A DNA stretch of 64,000 nt from Liopterus haemorrhoidalis. Lineage: Eukaryota > Arthropoda > Insecta > Coleoptera > Dytiscidae. Location: positions 16,709,575 through 16,773,574 of the forward strand of contig OZ020616.1 in the NCBI GenBank assembly GCA_963971575.1, given 5' to 3'. This document shows, in pieces, positions 23,184 through 33,343 of this stretch. The translations under genes were made by a program, and so were the position numbers. The notes below the pieces were generated by a model. That model did not search any database, was not told where the DNA came from, and saw only the letters and a list, made by a program, of their open reading frames with translations. Every line of letters starts with the position of its first letter. Position 1 is the first letter of the stretch.

Positions 23184-23996
23184 TGTATTTGATATACTAG
23201 TTTTTTTTTTTTTTTACTATTTGTTCTTCGTTAAATACAAATTTATTTATATATTTTGGGCGATTTATAAAAAAGTCTTAGTATTTTTCATATACGCGGG
23301 TCAAAAAACTGTATATTCATGCCAAATTTGTACTCTCTAGGTGTAGAAGTTTCGCTACAATTTCTACCAAACAGACAGACAGACAAACACATGAGAGACG
23401 AGATAAAGGTTATTTGGTCATACCTGTAGAACCCTAAAGAATGTTTTACAAATTAATAATGTAAACAAGCATTTTATTCCTTAACAACCAAATAATGACT
23501 TACCAAGGTCTCACCCCAAACCAATACACCACAAAAAAATCCCTAAAATTAAAATATTTTTACTACGATATTATTTCAATATCTCAACTAAGGAATATCT
23601 TATTCAATAACTAATCTACATACATAAATGAAAAGTAAATTGTAATATTGATTTTTTAAAGTATTTTTTCATGTTCTATTGATAATAGAATGCAACTAAA
23701 CAACTCTTAAACTATTAGTAATTTTAAACAATAAGTAAACATTTAAAAATTCTTAAATATTCTTATCAAAAGCAAACATGATGTCATTGGAATATTTTGG
23801 CTCATTCATTGACTCATTTTAGCGAGAAAATTGGCGCAAATATTTGCAAGACTCTGCAAGATAAGTATAATTACTATTTTATGAGTTTCAATATAATGGC
23901 AAAGGATGGCCAAAGAAAATACAGAAATCCCCAAATCAATTTTTACATAACTCGGAACCATTTTTAGGATTTCATAGGTATATACTCAAGGCCGAG
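23184..23996. other. spacer left of the second pogo-like element
   Basis: At 23281-23450 there is a repeat with a GACAGACAGACA stretch and TACCTGTAGAACCCTAAAGA. It is related, inverted, to the start of the repeat X copy at 37973. The rest shows no feature. Confidence 0.45.
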
Positions 23997-23998
23997 TA

Positions 23999-25634
23999 GG
24001 GTAAACTGTTTAACAGTGGATCAATTTTTTGTTTTTGGTGTACACATTTATAATGCTAAGTCACACTGCAATACAAATTTTATATCGTGTATGATAGGGT
24101 ATTACCTATCTATCCAAAGGTAATTATTGAACATAAACTTATTAGAAAATATTTAAAAAATTATAAATACAAAGTATGTTTTTGATCCACTGTACCACAT
24201 GACAGCATATACAGTGGATCGGGAGCGTGTAAACACTGGATCATGTAAAATTAAACACATAATATTTGAAACAATTTGTTTATTATTGTCAAACAGTCTT
24301 TATAAAATTACAACATATACAAAAACATCAAGAAATAATACGTATATCAGCAATAACAAAAACAAAAAATTAAACGAACCAAAGTTACCTAAATTAACTT
24401 CTCCAATTTATAGGAACAACCTACTAGGTTAAATATTCTGTAATCTAATCAGAAAACGAAAAGAAAACATCTTTCTTCATCAAAAAGTAATAATATTTAT
24501 AAAATTGGTAGAAAAATAAATGTATAATCAAACACAATGCAATGAGGCGGAATAATATTTTTAATTAATTATTATGGATCTCAGCTCCACAGCAAACGTG
24601 TAGCATGACTTTTGTCGTTTTGTTGTGTAGTACCCATCACTGTTGGTTTTGGCAAAATCAATTTGATGTCATGGAAAAGAACAGTGGCCAAATCCGGAAT
24701 ATCTGGCATGTGAAAAAGACAGTCTTTTTTCGAAGATAGCTCTCCTGATATTCACTGGACTCCTGAATTTCTTCAAGAATTTTGCCAATATAATATATTA
24801 AATTTTTCTTTCCGGCAAATTCAACCAAAATACCCTTCGGTGGGATTCCTTGGCAGTTGAGGAAATTTCTCAGGCAATGATGGTGATTCCTCTTCCTCTA
24901 TCCAGTCATCATCGCTGTTAAGATGAATAGAAATATCTGAAGATGAAGAAATATCTTGAAGAATTTGCTTGGTGACTTTTTTAACCTTTTTCTTTTCTCT
25001 GGAACTTATTTTTTAGTGCAATCTTAGCCAATTCATTCTTTTCAGGAGTATATGTAGCTATCATGCTACGACCTTTTTTCCTTTGGTTTCGATTCGTCTT
25101 CCTAGGACCAGCTTTCAGAGGTCCTCTAAAGACTTCTGGACTGAGGAACATATCTGGGCTATTAGATGGTCCTGGAGACGCTGATGGTACACATGTCGCT
25201 GGATCATGTGTTCACAGTGGATCAATGATCCACTGTGTACATGTTTGTTTTAATCCACTGTTTATAGCAAGACAAAGATGTAGAATTTTATGAATTTTAT
25301 GAAGAAGATAGCATTGAGAAATCTCATTCAAATGTCAAAATGTTGCTAATAAATCATACTATATGTGATAAATTCAACATAAAATTAAACACGAAACATA
25401 TGTTCACAAAAAGACCAAACTCGTAAATATAAAATAATAGTGTACCTACTTTAAAACAGAATATTGTACACACAACCGTCATTTATCAAGCAAACACCCT
25501 AAGTGAGTGGCTTAAGGTGGGTGATGTTCAAATGTACTAAACAAACGTGTAAATATCCGCATGCGCTGTATACATAAGTATGTTGTATACAATGATCCAC
25601 TGTGTACTTCGATCCACTGTTCAACAGTTTACCC
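23999..25634 (-). mobile_element. second pogo/Tigger-like element
   Basis: The inverted ends GGGTAAACTGTTNAACAGTG are flanked by TA (23997-23998, 25635-25636). The motif GATCCACTGT (either strand) recurs about nine times, near both ends and at 25199-25260. Such repeated subterminal motifs are usual transposase-binding sites. The 1636-bp element keeps a broken C-terminal transposase remnant on the minus strand and lies between two inverted THAP-like units. Confidence 0.75.
24570..25205 (-). pseudogene. pogo-like transposase C-terminal tail
   Basis: On the minus strand the frame below 25200 reads SASPGPSNSPDMFLSPEVFR, then GPLKAGPRKTNRNQRKKGRS and ATYTPEKNELA. This is the proline- and lysine-rich linker of Tigger-like transposases. 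After frameshifts and stops, pieces such as SDDDWIEEEE, the YFGEF-like region and a final KRQKSCYTFAVEL remain, fitting the tail of that family. The catalytic domain is absent. At least two frameshifts are needed to follow it. Confidence 0.6.
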
Positions 25635-25636
25635 TA

Positions 25637-25882
25637 TCACACAAGAACGGAGAGCTGAGCGATTTGCAGTATAAAGGGCACTTTATTAAATACCCGTCGA
25701 CCAGTGGAAAAACTTCGAAGAGATGGAGAGATCAGCTAACAGAAGAATTAATAAATATTGGTATACGAGATATATAGAAAGACCTGACAATTAACTGAAC
25801 AGAATAGACCCGACTGACAAAAAATGTGTCCAAAGAGGAGGAAGAAGAAGGAGAAAAAGGTATAGCCAAGAAATCCTTATTA
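25637..25882 (+). pseudogene. possible LINE C-terminal scrap
   Basis: The frame at 25650-25777 reads STSGKTSKRWRDQLTEEL. It resembles the GRPxxRWxDDL segment near the end of ORF2 in several insect LINEs. It is short and uncertain. Confidence 0.35.
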
Positions 25883-26709
25883 TGAAGTGACATTACCGTT
25901 GGCGGCGCTGTACTCCAAGGCAATATGGCTGCCGTGTCTAGTATTCAGCTGTCAATTAGCATAATAGCGAACAGGTTAATTTAAGCACAGAACATTTTTA
26001 TTTTATGAAAATGCGAGTAAATATTTACGAATTTTTTTTAATTTTTAAGCGCTACACATGTATCGAGGTGTATAACAGAAGGTAGGCATCAAATAACAGT
26101 ATTTTAAGTGTAATTTCAGTAGATTTATTGAAGTGTAATTTGTAGTTGAGCAGGTGTTAAATGCCGGGCATTTAATTTTATGTGGTACATCTGAGTGTCG
26201 GTCATCTGAATTTACAATATATGGATTATGTTTGTAAACAAGTGCATTATGTTCATTGTCTCATGAAATAAAACTTGTTTTAGTTGGACAGAAGCAGCTA
26301 AAAGTTAAATATGCAACTTCCAGGTGCAAACATATTAGTGCAGTTTAGTTTTTCTGCGACAAATGTAATGAACAAACTCGCATAGTATCAGTTACTTTTT
26401 AACTCAAAATATATTCCCATGCCTTCCTCCTATCCATAACCAAATCTTTTCCCAATCTGGACTTAATATTAACTTTCCCTCCATTTTTCTTAAGAAAAGA
26501 AAAAAACTAAGATTTCTACCTTTGTCCAGTCTTAAATGACAGCCAAAAACACTACAATTAGTTCTACTTTTATAGTTTTTCACAACTTCTATCGACATTC
26601 GAACAAAAATTCAACACTAGAACATATGTAATAAGTTCAAACAGTACTACACGGGCCTAGTACAATATTTGATCACCAGACTGCGTATCCAAGCGTGTCA
26701 GTTCTCAAT
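25883..26709 (-). mobile_element. THAP-like unit, right copy of the inverted pair
   Basis: This is the inverted partner of 22354-23183, with about 830 bp of clear homology. On the minus strand, 26598-26404 starts MSIEVVKNYKSRTNCSVFGC. It continues DKGRNLSFFLF, matching the CxxxxC and hydrophobic-phenylalanine core of a THAP finger better than the left copy does. A frameshift after FLRK shifts the later KVNIKS-like part into another frame. There is no distal Cys-x2-His. Confidence 0.6.
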
Positions 26710-27622
26710 ATAGTATTTTTCAAAGTATTGTAACATGACTTGGTAATCTATAATTATTTAACGACAGTTTAGTAGGATTAACAGCATGTGGCCACCAAAA
26801 AGGAGAGCAGCCCATAAATATTAATATCATTTACCTAGAATGGGCCGTATTTCTAATATTCTGGTTTTCAGGTACATTGGTTGTTTATTTTTAAAGACAG
26901 ACTAAACACGTCCCTGCAAATATATCTCTGTTTATTGCCCTGACCGCCCTTACCATTACTAACTCAGCACGCCTATTGTTACAGGCCCAAAAGTCATGTT
27001 ACAGTACTTATAACCAACAATAAAAATACTATACCGTCATTCTTAATTTATTTATCCGTTCGAAATTGTGACCAAACGGCTGAACTTAGAGAATTGAAAT
27101 TGGTATTTAATCCACATGCAGGAAAATTACTGAAATTTCAAAATAACACATCGCACGAAATTTTTATTCATAAAAAATGATTAATTGTAAAAGAATGTTT
27201 TTGAATCACAGATTAAAATTTTTATCTCGATTGTTGCCAAAATATTCTAAAACTTTTTTGTCCCTCAGCCTATTATCTAAACAATATTTTCGATGTTTCG
27301 AAGTACTGGGGCCTCGATCTTTCATATTTTATATATTTTAATATAAAATTTATTTGGGTAAACATTTGGGTTATATAAGCAAATAAGTTCATGACAGACT
27401 GTGTAGGCTGTAGGTTGTAGTCTGAGTAGGGTGGGACGTCACAGCCAATTTCTTATCTCATTGCTTTCAATCGGAGTGTTTTTCGTGCGCTTAAGAATTA
27501 ATTTTTTTTAAGCCTTTAAATTAAAAAAAAAATGCAAAACTGTTTTTTATGTTAATATGCAACAAAAGGAATATAATAAAAAATAAAATAAAAATCATGC
27601 CTATCCCCTATTAAGGGCATTA
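26710..27622. repeat. intergenic with a repeat X-related piece
   Basis: At about 27057-27180 the sequence with GACCAAACGGCTGAACTTAG resembles the start of the repeat X copy near 38050. The rest is AT-rich without a gene. Confidence 0.45.
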
Positions 27623-27636
27623 GGTTATAGAATATA

Positions 27637-28717
27637 TAAGAGGGATAGGAACGGTATCAGCTTCTCGCTGGGAAACACCGTAATCCCTACCTCCAAAACG
27701 CTTAAATACCTCGGTGTCACGTTTGACGAGAGGATGTCCTTCACGAAACACGTGCTCGCTTCCGTCAGGAAAGCCGAGGTGAGGACATCCGTGCTCGGCA
27801 GACTGATGCCGAACGTTGGAGGCCCCTCGAGTGGAAAAAGGGCGGTGCTTTGCGGAGTGGTGCACTCGATACTCCTATACGGAGCCTCTATTTGGCACGA
27901 GGTGTGCAAATATGCAAAATATAGGGATATCCTTATAAGTGCACAGCGAAAGGCACTGCTCAGGTGTGCGTCGGCCTACCGTACCGTGTCGAGCGTTGCC
28001 CTGCAGGTGATCACGGGAACCGTTCCGATTTTCCTCCTGGTCGAGGAAAGGATGGTGGTGACCGAGAGTGCCAGTCGCGGCGAGACTACCAGACGGAATG
28101 CCAGGGAGCAGAGCATTGCTCAATGGCAGGACGAATGGAATAGGAACACCACCAAAGGCCAGTGGACGAAACGTCTGATACCAGACGTAAGGACCTGGCT
28201 TGAATGCCCTCACCGTAAGCTAGACTACTGGCTGACCCAAGTGTTGACAGGTCACGGTTCTTTTCGTACGTATACGAAGAGAATCGGTAAGGACCTGGAG
28301 GATACGTGCGTGTACTGCGGAATGGTGGACTCTGTGGAGCACACCATCTTTCAGTGCATGCGTTGGGACGCGGCGAGGGTGGAGGTGGGGGCCCTACGCC
28401 CAGCGGCATTAACACCTGACGCCCTGGTTGCAGAAATGGTGCAATCCAGGAGGAAGTGGGAAGCCATCCACAAGATGCTTAAAGCCATCATGGAAAGGAG
28501 AGAGACAGAAGAAAGGAGCAGACAGCAGGAGTCGAATAGAGGGGAGCCTGAATAGACTACCAGGGGGCATCTGACGCTGATATCCTAACGGATAGTTCCG
28601 GATGCCTCAAGCGTGGCGAAGAAGGGGAGTTTTAGCAGGTAGAAATCCTGCACTACCTGCACGCACGGGCATGCAAGTGTCTTAGCGAAGATTTCTCCTC
28701 TTAAAAAAAAAAAAAAA
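27637..28717 (+). mobile_element. 5'-truncated R1-type LINE with 14-bp TSD
   Basis: The insertion is bounded by a perfect direct repeat, GGTTATAGAATATA (27623-27636 and 28718-28731), and ends in an A14-16 tail. This is the outcome of target-primed reverse transcription. It carries the last 306 codons of ORF2 and a 3' UTR of about 160 bp with a GCAGGTAG...CTACCTGC hairpin near 28636-28662. It is visibly richer in G+C than the surrounding DNA. The intact tail and TSD suggest recent insertion. Confidence 0.9.
27638..28555 (+). pseudogene. R1-clade ORF2 C-terminus
   Basis: Translation starts mid-protein (RDRNGISFSLGNTVIPTSKT) and runs open to a stop at 28553. LKYLGVTFDERMSFTKHV is the conserved end of the reverse-transcriptase/thumb region. 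GVVHSILLYGASIW and AQRKALLRCASAYRTVS are typical of R1-like elements. RWTKRLIP-like and DYWLTQVLTGHGSFRTY blocks follow. The terminal CVYCGMVDSVEHTIFQC is a C-x2-C-x7-H-x4-C nucleic-acid-binding knuckle. Endonuclease and the RT active site are missing through 5' truncation, so it is dead on arrival. Confidence 0.85.
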
Positions 28718-28731
28718 GGTTATAGAATATA

Positions 28732-29196
28732 GATAGAAGAGGTTGCGGGGAACCCTAGGGTTCCGCAGAACACAGTCTGAATACACTGCTTTAGGTGATG
28801 ACAGGTACTAATATACAGACAACACCACTGAGAAAAAAACTCAAAGAGAGAGAAATAAATAATAGGTCTGATAAAAATTGTCTTTGTACTGTTTTGGTAC
28901 CACATCAGTCAATTTTTCTTGTGTCTTTCCTTACACATACAACATTTTAAATTTACATAATATTTATGTCAGAGTTGAATTTATGTTGCGCTGTTCCTAT
29001 AAACAACATTACATAAATTAATACAGAAGTTTACGTACAATGTCTTACCAAACTTTTATGATATTTTTACGATGCGTCCGATAAACATTTATTACTTATT
29101 ACTTTGTTTATTATTAGCTATAAATCTCATAAGTATTACAAACTATATTTTTTAAGGCTAGGAGTCATTGACACTGCGATATATGCAATCCAAGAA
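28732..29196. other. AT-rich intergenic DNA
   Basis: No supported feature is seen between the R1-type insertion and the next LINE. Confidence 0.5.
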
Positions 29197-29572
29197 ATAA
29201 AATAATTTGAAAAAGCGAATACGTAAAGAGATGGGATTAAAAGAACCTTCAACGTGAAGAAACACTAAGTCAGTTTCAAATTTCACTATCAAACGAATTT
29301 GAAACAGTGGCAAGAGAAGAAGAGACCTCACTCAACGATATTTGGTCCGGCTTTAAGGAGGTAATAAAAGAGTAAAACGCAGAAAGAAGAAAAAGAAAGT
29401 ATGGTTTAATGAGGTTTGTGAGGAGTCAGTATTAGAAAGGAAAAAAGCTTACCAAGCATTTATGCAAGTTCCATTAAAATTAGATGAATATGTAATACAG
29501 AGGAAATGCACAAATAGTGCATTTCCACAAGTGCTTAGAAATGAAAAGAAAAAATACTTAAATAACATAATA

Positions 29573-30346
29573 AAGGGTGATCCAATTTGGACTCTACGAT
29601 TTGTTTTTGGAATAAAACACAACATATTGGAAAAATCCGAATTAGCGTAAAGTACAGACTTGGCAATTATTTATGAAATATGATATCGGCCAAATGCCCT
29701 CCACGACTCCGCTGACATGATACCATTCTTTTAGCGAAGTTTTCCGTAATCGTTTCCAATAAATGCGGTTCGATTTCAGCAATTGCACGTCTGATGTTCT
29801 CTTTTAGTTCTGGAAACGTAGCAGGCTTGTTGACATAGACCCTTTCCTTAAAATAGCCCCAGAGAAAAAAGTCTAATGGGTTTAGATCGCAAGACCTCGC
29901 TGACCAATTGATGTCGCCCCTCTGAGAGACAACATGACCAGGAAATTTGGTTTGAAATAAAGTGAGTGTTTCACGTGCTGTGTGACATGTGGCTCTTCCA
30001 GCCCATAATGCACACCTGAATGACCTCTGCGTTGATAGCGAACTCTTGGTGTATCAATAAGTACACCACTTGTTTCAAATTTTTGCAGTAGTTCACGAAC
30101 TGCACGCTCGCTTGGAACATTATTCCGTCCAAAAAGAGGTCGCAGTTTTCTTCGCGTAATCGTAACTGATCGCCTGTTTTCATAATTAACTTGCACGATA
30201 CTTATGCGTTGCTGCACAGTACACGGCGCCATGATGAATTTGCAATGTGTTTAGTAGATACCAACTGTAAAAATGCAAACTTCCAACATTCACTGAACGA
30301 AAATGGCGCGCAATTCAAATCCCGGAGTCCAATTTGGATCAGCCTT
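29573..30346 (-). mobile_element. internally deleted mariner inside a LINE
   Basis: The inverted ends AAGGSTGATCCAAWTTGGAC are flanked by TA (29571-29572, 30347-30348). At 774 bp it retains the two ends of a transposase gene on the minus strand. It belongs to the same broad group as family M1 (shared GDINW and DFFLWGY blocks), but is clearly a different family. Confidence 0.85.
29667..30232 (-). pseudogene. mariner transposase, core deleted
   Basis: The N-terminal frame (30232 downward) reads MAPCTVQQRISIVQVNYENR, then RNNVPSERAVRELLQKFETS, the DNA-binding HTH. A deletion then fuses it, out of frame, to the C-terminal part. That part has CHTARETLTLFQTKFPGHVV, then RGDINWSARSCDLNPLDFFL with the third catalytic Asp, and finishes at RSRGGHLADIIFHK. 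The first two catalytic Asp residues are lost. Confidence 0.8.
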
Positions 30347-31066
30347 TAGAAGAGATTGAAAATGTAAATCAGAGTAATCAGATCAATCAAAGTCGAAGTA
30401 TGTACCGCAAAATAAAATACTTTACAAGAAACCATCAGACAACGATTCAAGCTGTAAGAGATGAGACAAGAACAAATAACAAAAAAGTAACAAATTCGAC
30501 AGAAGTGCTACAGCGATGGAAAGAATATTTTGAGAACCTTCTGAATTGTGATTCTAATTCAGAACCAGGAGAGAAGATCCCAAGACACATAGCCGAACTA
30601 TACATCCACGAACCAACACTATCTGAAGTCAAAGCAGCAATAAACAGATTAAAGAATAACAAAGCTGCAGGAATTAATGACATCCCTAGCCAGATTCATA
30701 AGTTTGGTGGTCAAGGACTTCACAAGAGACTACATGATCTTATTTTGAAGTTTGTTTAGTTTAATATTCTCGGAAAAAATACTATATTTAAATATCTTCG
30801 TGTTGTCCAACCACCAGAACAAGTAAAGCGGAAAAGTAGTGGTGCAGCACCGATTAATCTTCGATGTTTTCTGCTGAGGGAGTTGCGTAAGTAATTTCTG
30901 CAGTAATTGAGCTACGAAAGTAAGTTATCTGCGATAATAAGGATCCTTTATGACTGAGTTGGTATAAGTAAATTAACTAAACTCGCCGAGAATTTAGATG
31001 CCGATCCATTGATCAAGCACCAATAAACAAATATATATATATACCACACAATTCTATGTAAACTAT

Positions 31067-31946
31067 CAGTGGCGCAACCAGGATTTTGTCTTGGGGAGGG
31101 CCGAATCAAATTTAGAGGGCACGCGGGCCGCAAACGGCCCTCAACCTCATTTTTTGTGGCCCCTGAAGTGGTAATCAAAATCACTTGAGCTTATTTAAGG
31201 GAAAAACATATTTAAAAATGTAAAATATACTCTCTTCCACTTTACTGTTTATAAAAAAATTTCAAGAAACCCTAAATCAAGGATATTTAACGTTCCGTCT
31301 CTGCTTATCATTTTGTATGTAAAATAGACTGCGACCCAAATTAGTTCGACACCCCTGCTGTTGGATATTGATTTTTATATAAAATAATAATTCCATTATT
31401 TGTTGATAAAAAAAAAATGTAATTGTTAATCCATGTATCAAGAACTTTCACTTGATTTTTTCTTCGATAAATACATATTTATTTATATTTTACTTATGTT
31501 CAGTTCTCTAAATCAGCCGCTTGACCACAATTTGTACCGAACGAACACTCATGTGACGGAATAAGGATTTCTTGATTATACCTACGAAAACCTAAAAATA
31601 ACACGTAAATGTATTTTCACTTGAACAATAATTATGTCACTTTATCAAAAGTAGTCAATCTTAAAAAAATGTTACTTATACGAAAAAAAAAAAAATGCCA
31701 ATATTGTTTACAATGAAGTAATTTAAAAATTAACTACTGTTGTGGTTAACAAATTTTATCTTCAACTTCCCGAGCAGCACCGTGTAATCTGTTGGTCCTG
31801 GGAGGAGCCCAGGCCCGTCGCCCCTCCCCCTTGACTGCGCCACTGGTTGTGGTTAACAAATTTTATCTTCAACTTCAAGAGCAGCGCCGTGTAATCTGCT
31901 GGTCCTGGGTGGGGCCCAGCCCCCCCCCCCCTTTGCTGCGCCATCG
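31067..31946. mobile_element. hAT-like element with perfect 8-bp TSD
   Basis: The ends CAGTGGCGCA and, inverted, CGATGGCGCA are bounded by the identical octamer TAAACTAT (31059-31066, 31947-31954). It is 880 bp and non-coding. Near the right end a 107-bp segment is tandemly duplicated, so the terminal motif CTGCGCCACTG also occurs internally at about 31835. A repeat X-like fragment at about 31490-31600 suggests a nested insertion. Confidence 0.75.
31741..31946. repeat. 107-bp tandem duplication of a hAT end
   Basis: TGTGGTTAACAAATTTTATC starts at 31741 and again at 31848. Each unit ends in a C-rich stretch and a GCGCCA terminal motif, giving a doubled right terminus. The second copy has a C13-14 run. 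Confidence 0.85.
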
Positions 31947-32076
31947 TAAACTATCAATAACTTATTTGAACTACTCGTATCAAAGTACGTCCATAGTTTT
32001 TATCTTCGTCTGTTATATTTGAATATATTCATATAAACGTGTATGTGTTTTTGTATATGCAGTACTTATAATGTTA

Positions 32077-32469
32077 AGCTGCGTTCACAGCTCTTATATT
32101 AGCCGACTATAGACAATGGCTTGTGCACTGTTGATTGTCCATAAAAAGTTCATAGCTCTAAATTTAATGGGTTATACATTGTCGATTGTTGATAGTTTTC
32201 CAAACTTTGTAGTTAGTGCGTTGTTTTAATGAGACAGACATAAAAATACACACTGGCTATCTCAGTCTACATCGTAGAGAACGTTTACATTGTATGCCTT
32301 ACCAGATGAAGCCGTCGTAGTTGGTTTAAAGACACATAGATGTCGCGGTATTCGTAACTCAATAATGTTCATTGCTATAAGCCCTGCCTTAAACGTGAAA
32401 ACAATCTAGTAAATTTAACCATAACGCACAGTGAACAATGTGACTAATTTAAGAGCTCTGAACGCACCT
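32077..32469. mobile_element. PIF/Harbinger-like MITE with TTA TSD
   Basis: The inverted ends AGSTGCGTTCASAGCTCTTA are flanked by TTA on both sides (32074-32076, 32470-32472). The element is 393 bp and non-coding. Confidence 0.8.
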
Positions 32470-32472
32470 TTA

Positions 32473-33300
32473 GTGGTGGGAAGTGTGATTGTAATAAAGC
32501 GATACTTCTTTCTCAATCTCCGAACAAATGACATAGATTAATTTTGATAACCTTCTAAATTGAACCATGCGCATTTTTTAACCGCTATCGGCCAACTAAA
32601 CTCTCCTGAAGTACATAAGTTTCAGTAAGTTTCCTAAATCCAAGTTGCGATAGTAGGATTTTTAATGATTCAACCGTTTTCAATTTACCTATAACAAAAT
32701 TCCCAACTACTAAAGTTCAAGTTGTTCGGTAGTCGAATAGCGACAATAAATTCCAATATCTTCAAGTTTTGTTGAAATAAGACATTAAGTGAAACCGGAA
32801 AAGTATAATTACTAGATGTAATGAATTGGGAAAGAGAATAATAGCTGTAAATTAAAGGAAATACGTGAGTAGTCGTTCAGTTCTAATTCAAAGAGATTTA
32901 TCAACGATAAGACTGAATGCACTTTATATATTATACTTCCGGAAGTGTTTAAGACTGCTCCGGTCTGATTGTCGATTGTTAAAGCAAAGGTGGTCTCCAC
33001 GAACAAATAACAACCAGTGTCGTACCCATTGAACTTTAAATCAGGTAACGCACAGGTGTGAAACTGGAGAGCTGCAATGTCTGGGTACGGCTTAAGACAG
33101 TGATTCCCAAAGTGGTCCTTTGGGTGAGCTAGAAATCTTAAAGAGGCGACGGGGAGGATGGAAGACAAGGGACGGCAGTTGGTGCTAGGCTACTCAAAAG
33201 CGACAAATAATACCAAATTAATACCTCCTACGGATAGAGTTGAATGTCTTAAGAGCTGATTAATCCTAGTAAAGTTGTTTGAAATAAATTTTCCTGATTT
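32473..33300. other. intergenic; orphan hAT-like end
   Basis: CAGTGATTCCCAAAGTGGTC at 33098 looks like a hAT left terminus, but no matching right end is visible. No gene is supported; the 118-codon minus ORF at 32812-33168 has no recognisable motif. Confidence 0.45.
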
Positions 33301-33343
33301 ACGTCACAATGTTATCCAATACCAATCAAGACGTTAATTTATG

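Larger units (their letters stand above)
29197..30759 (+). pseudogene. LINE ORF2 fragment split by a mariner
   Basis: The left part (about 29286-29570) reads SNEFETVAREEETSLNDIWS, then KVWFNEVCEESVLERKKAYQ and NEKKKYLNNI. This is the linker between endonuclease and reverse transcriptase in jockey/RTE-like LINEs. The right part (30349-30759) continues EEIENVNQ and SMYRKIKYFTRNHQTTIQAV, then STEVLQRWKEYFENLLNC and AINRLKNNKAAGINDIPSQI, the start of the RT domain. It ends at LHDLILKF. Taking out 29573-30346 and one TA rejoins the two in the same frame. The left part also has a TAA and small frame changes of its own. Confidence 0.75.

Noticed and set aside
27875..28415. Long minus-strand ORFs across the R1-type LINE
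   Set aside because: Shadows of the GC-rich ORF2 frame on the other strand.
32812..33168. 118-codon minus-strand ORF
   Set aside because: No recognisable domain or signal, and it overlaps a hAT-like terminus.
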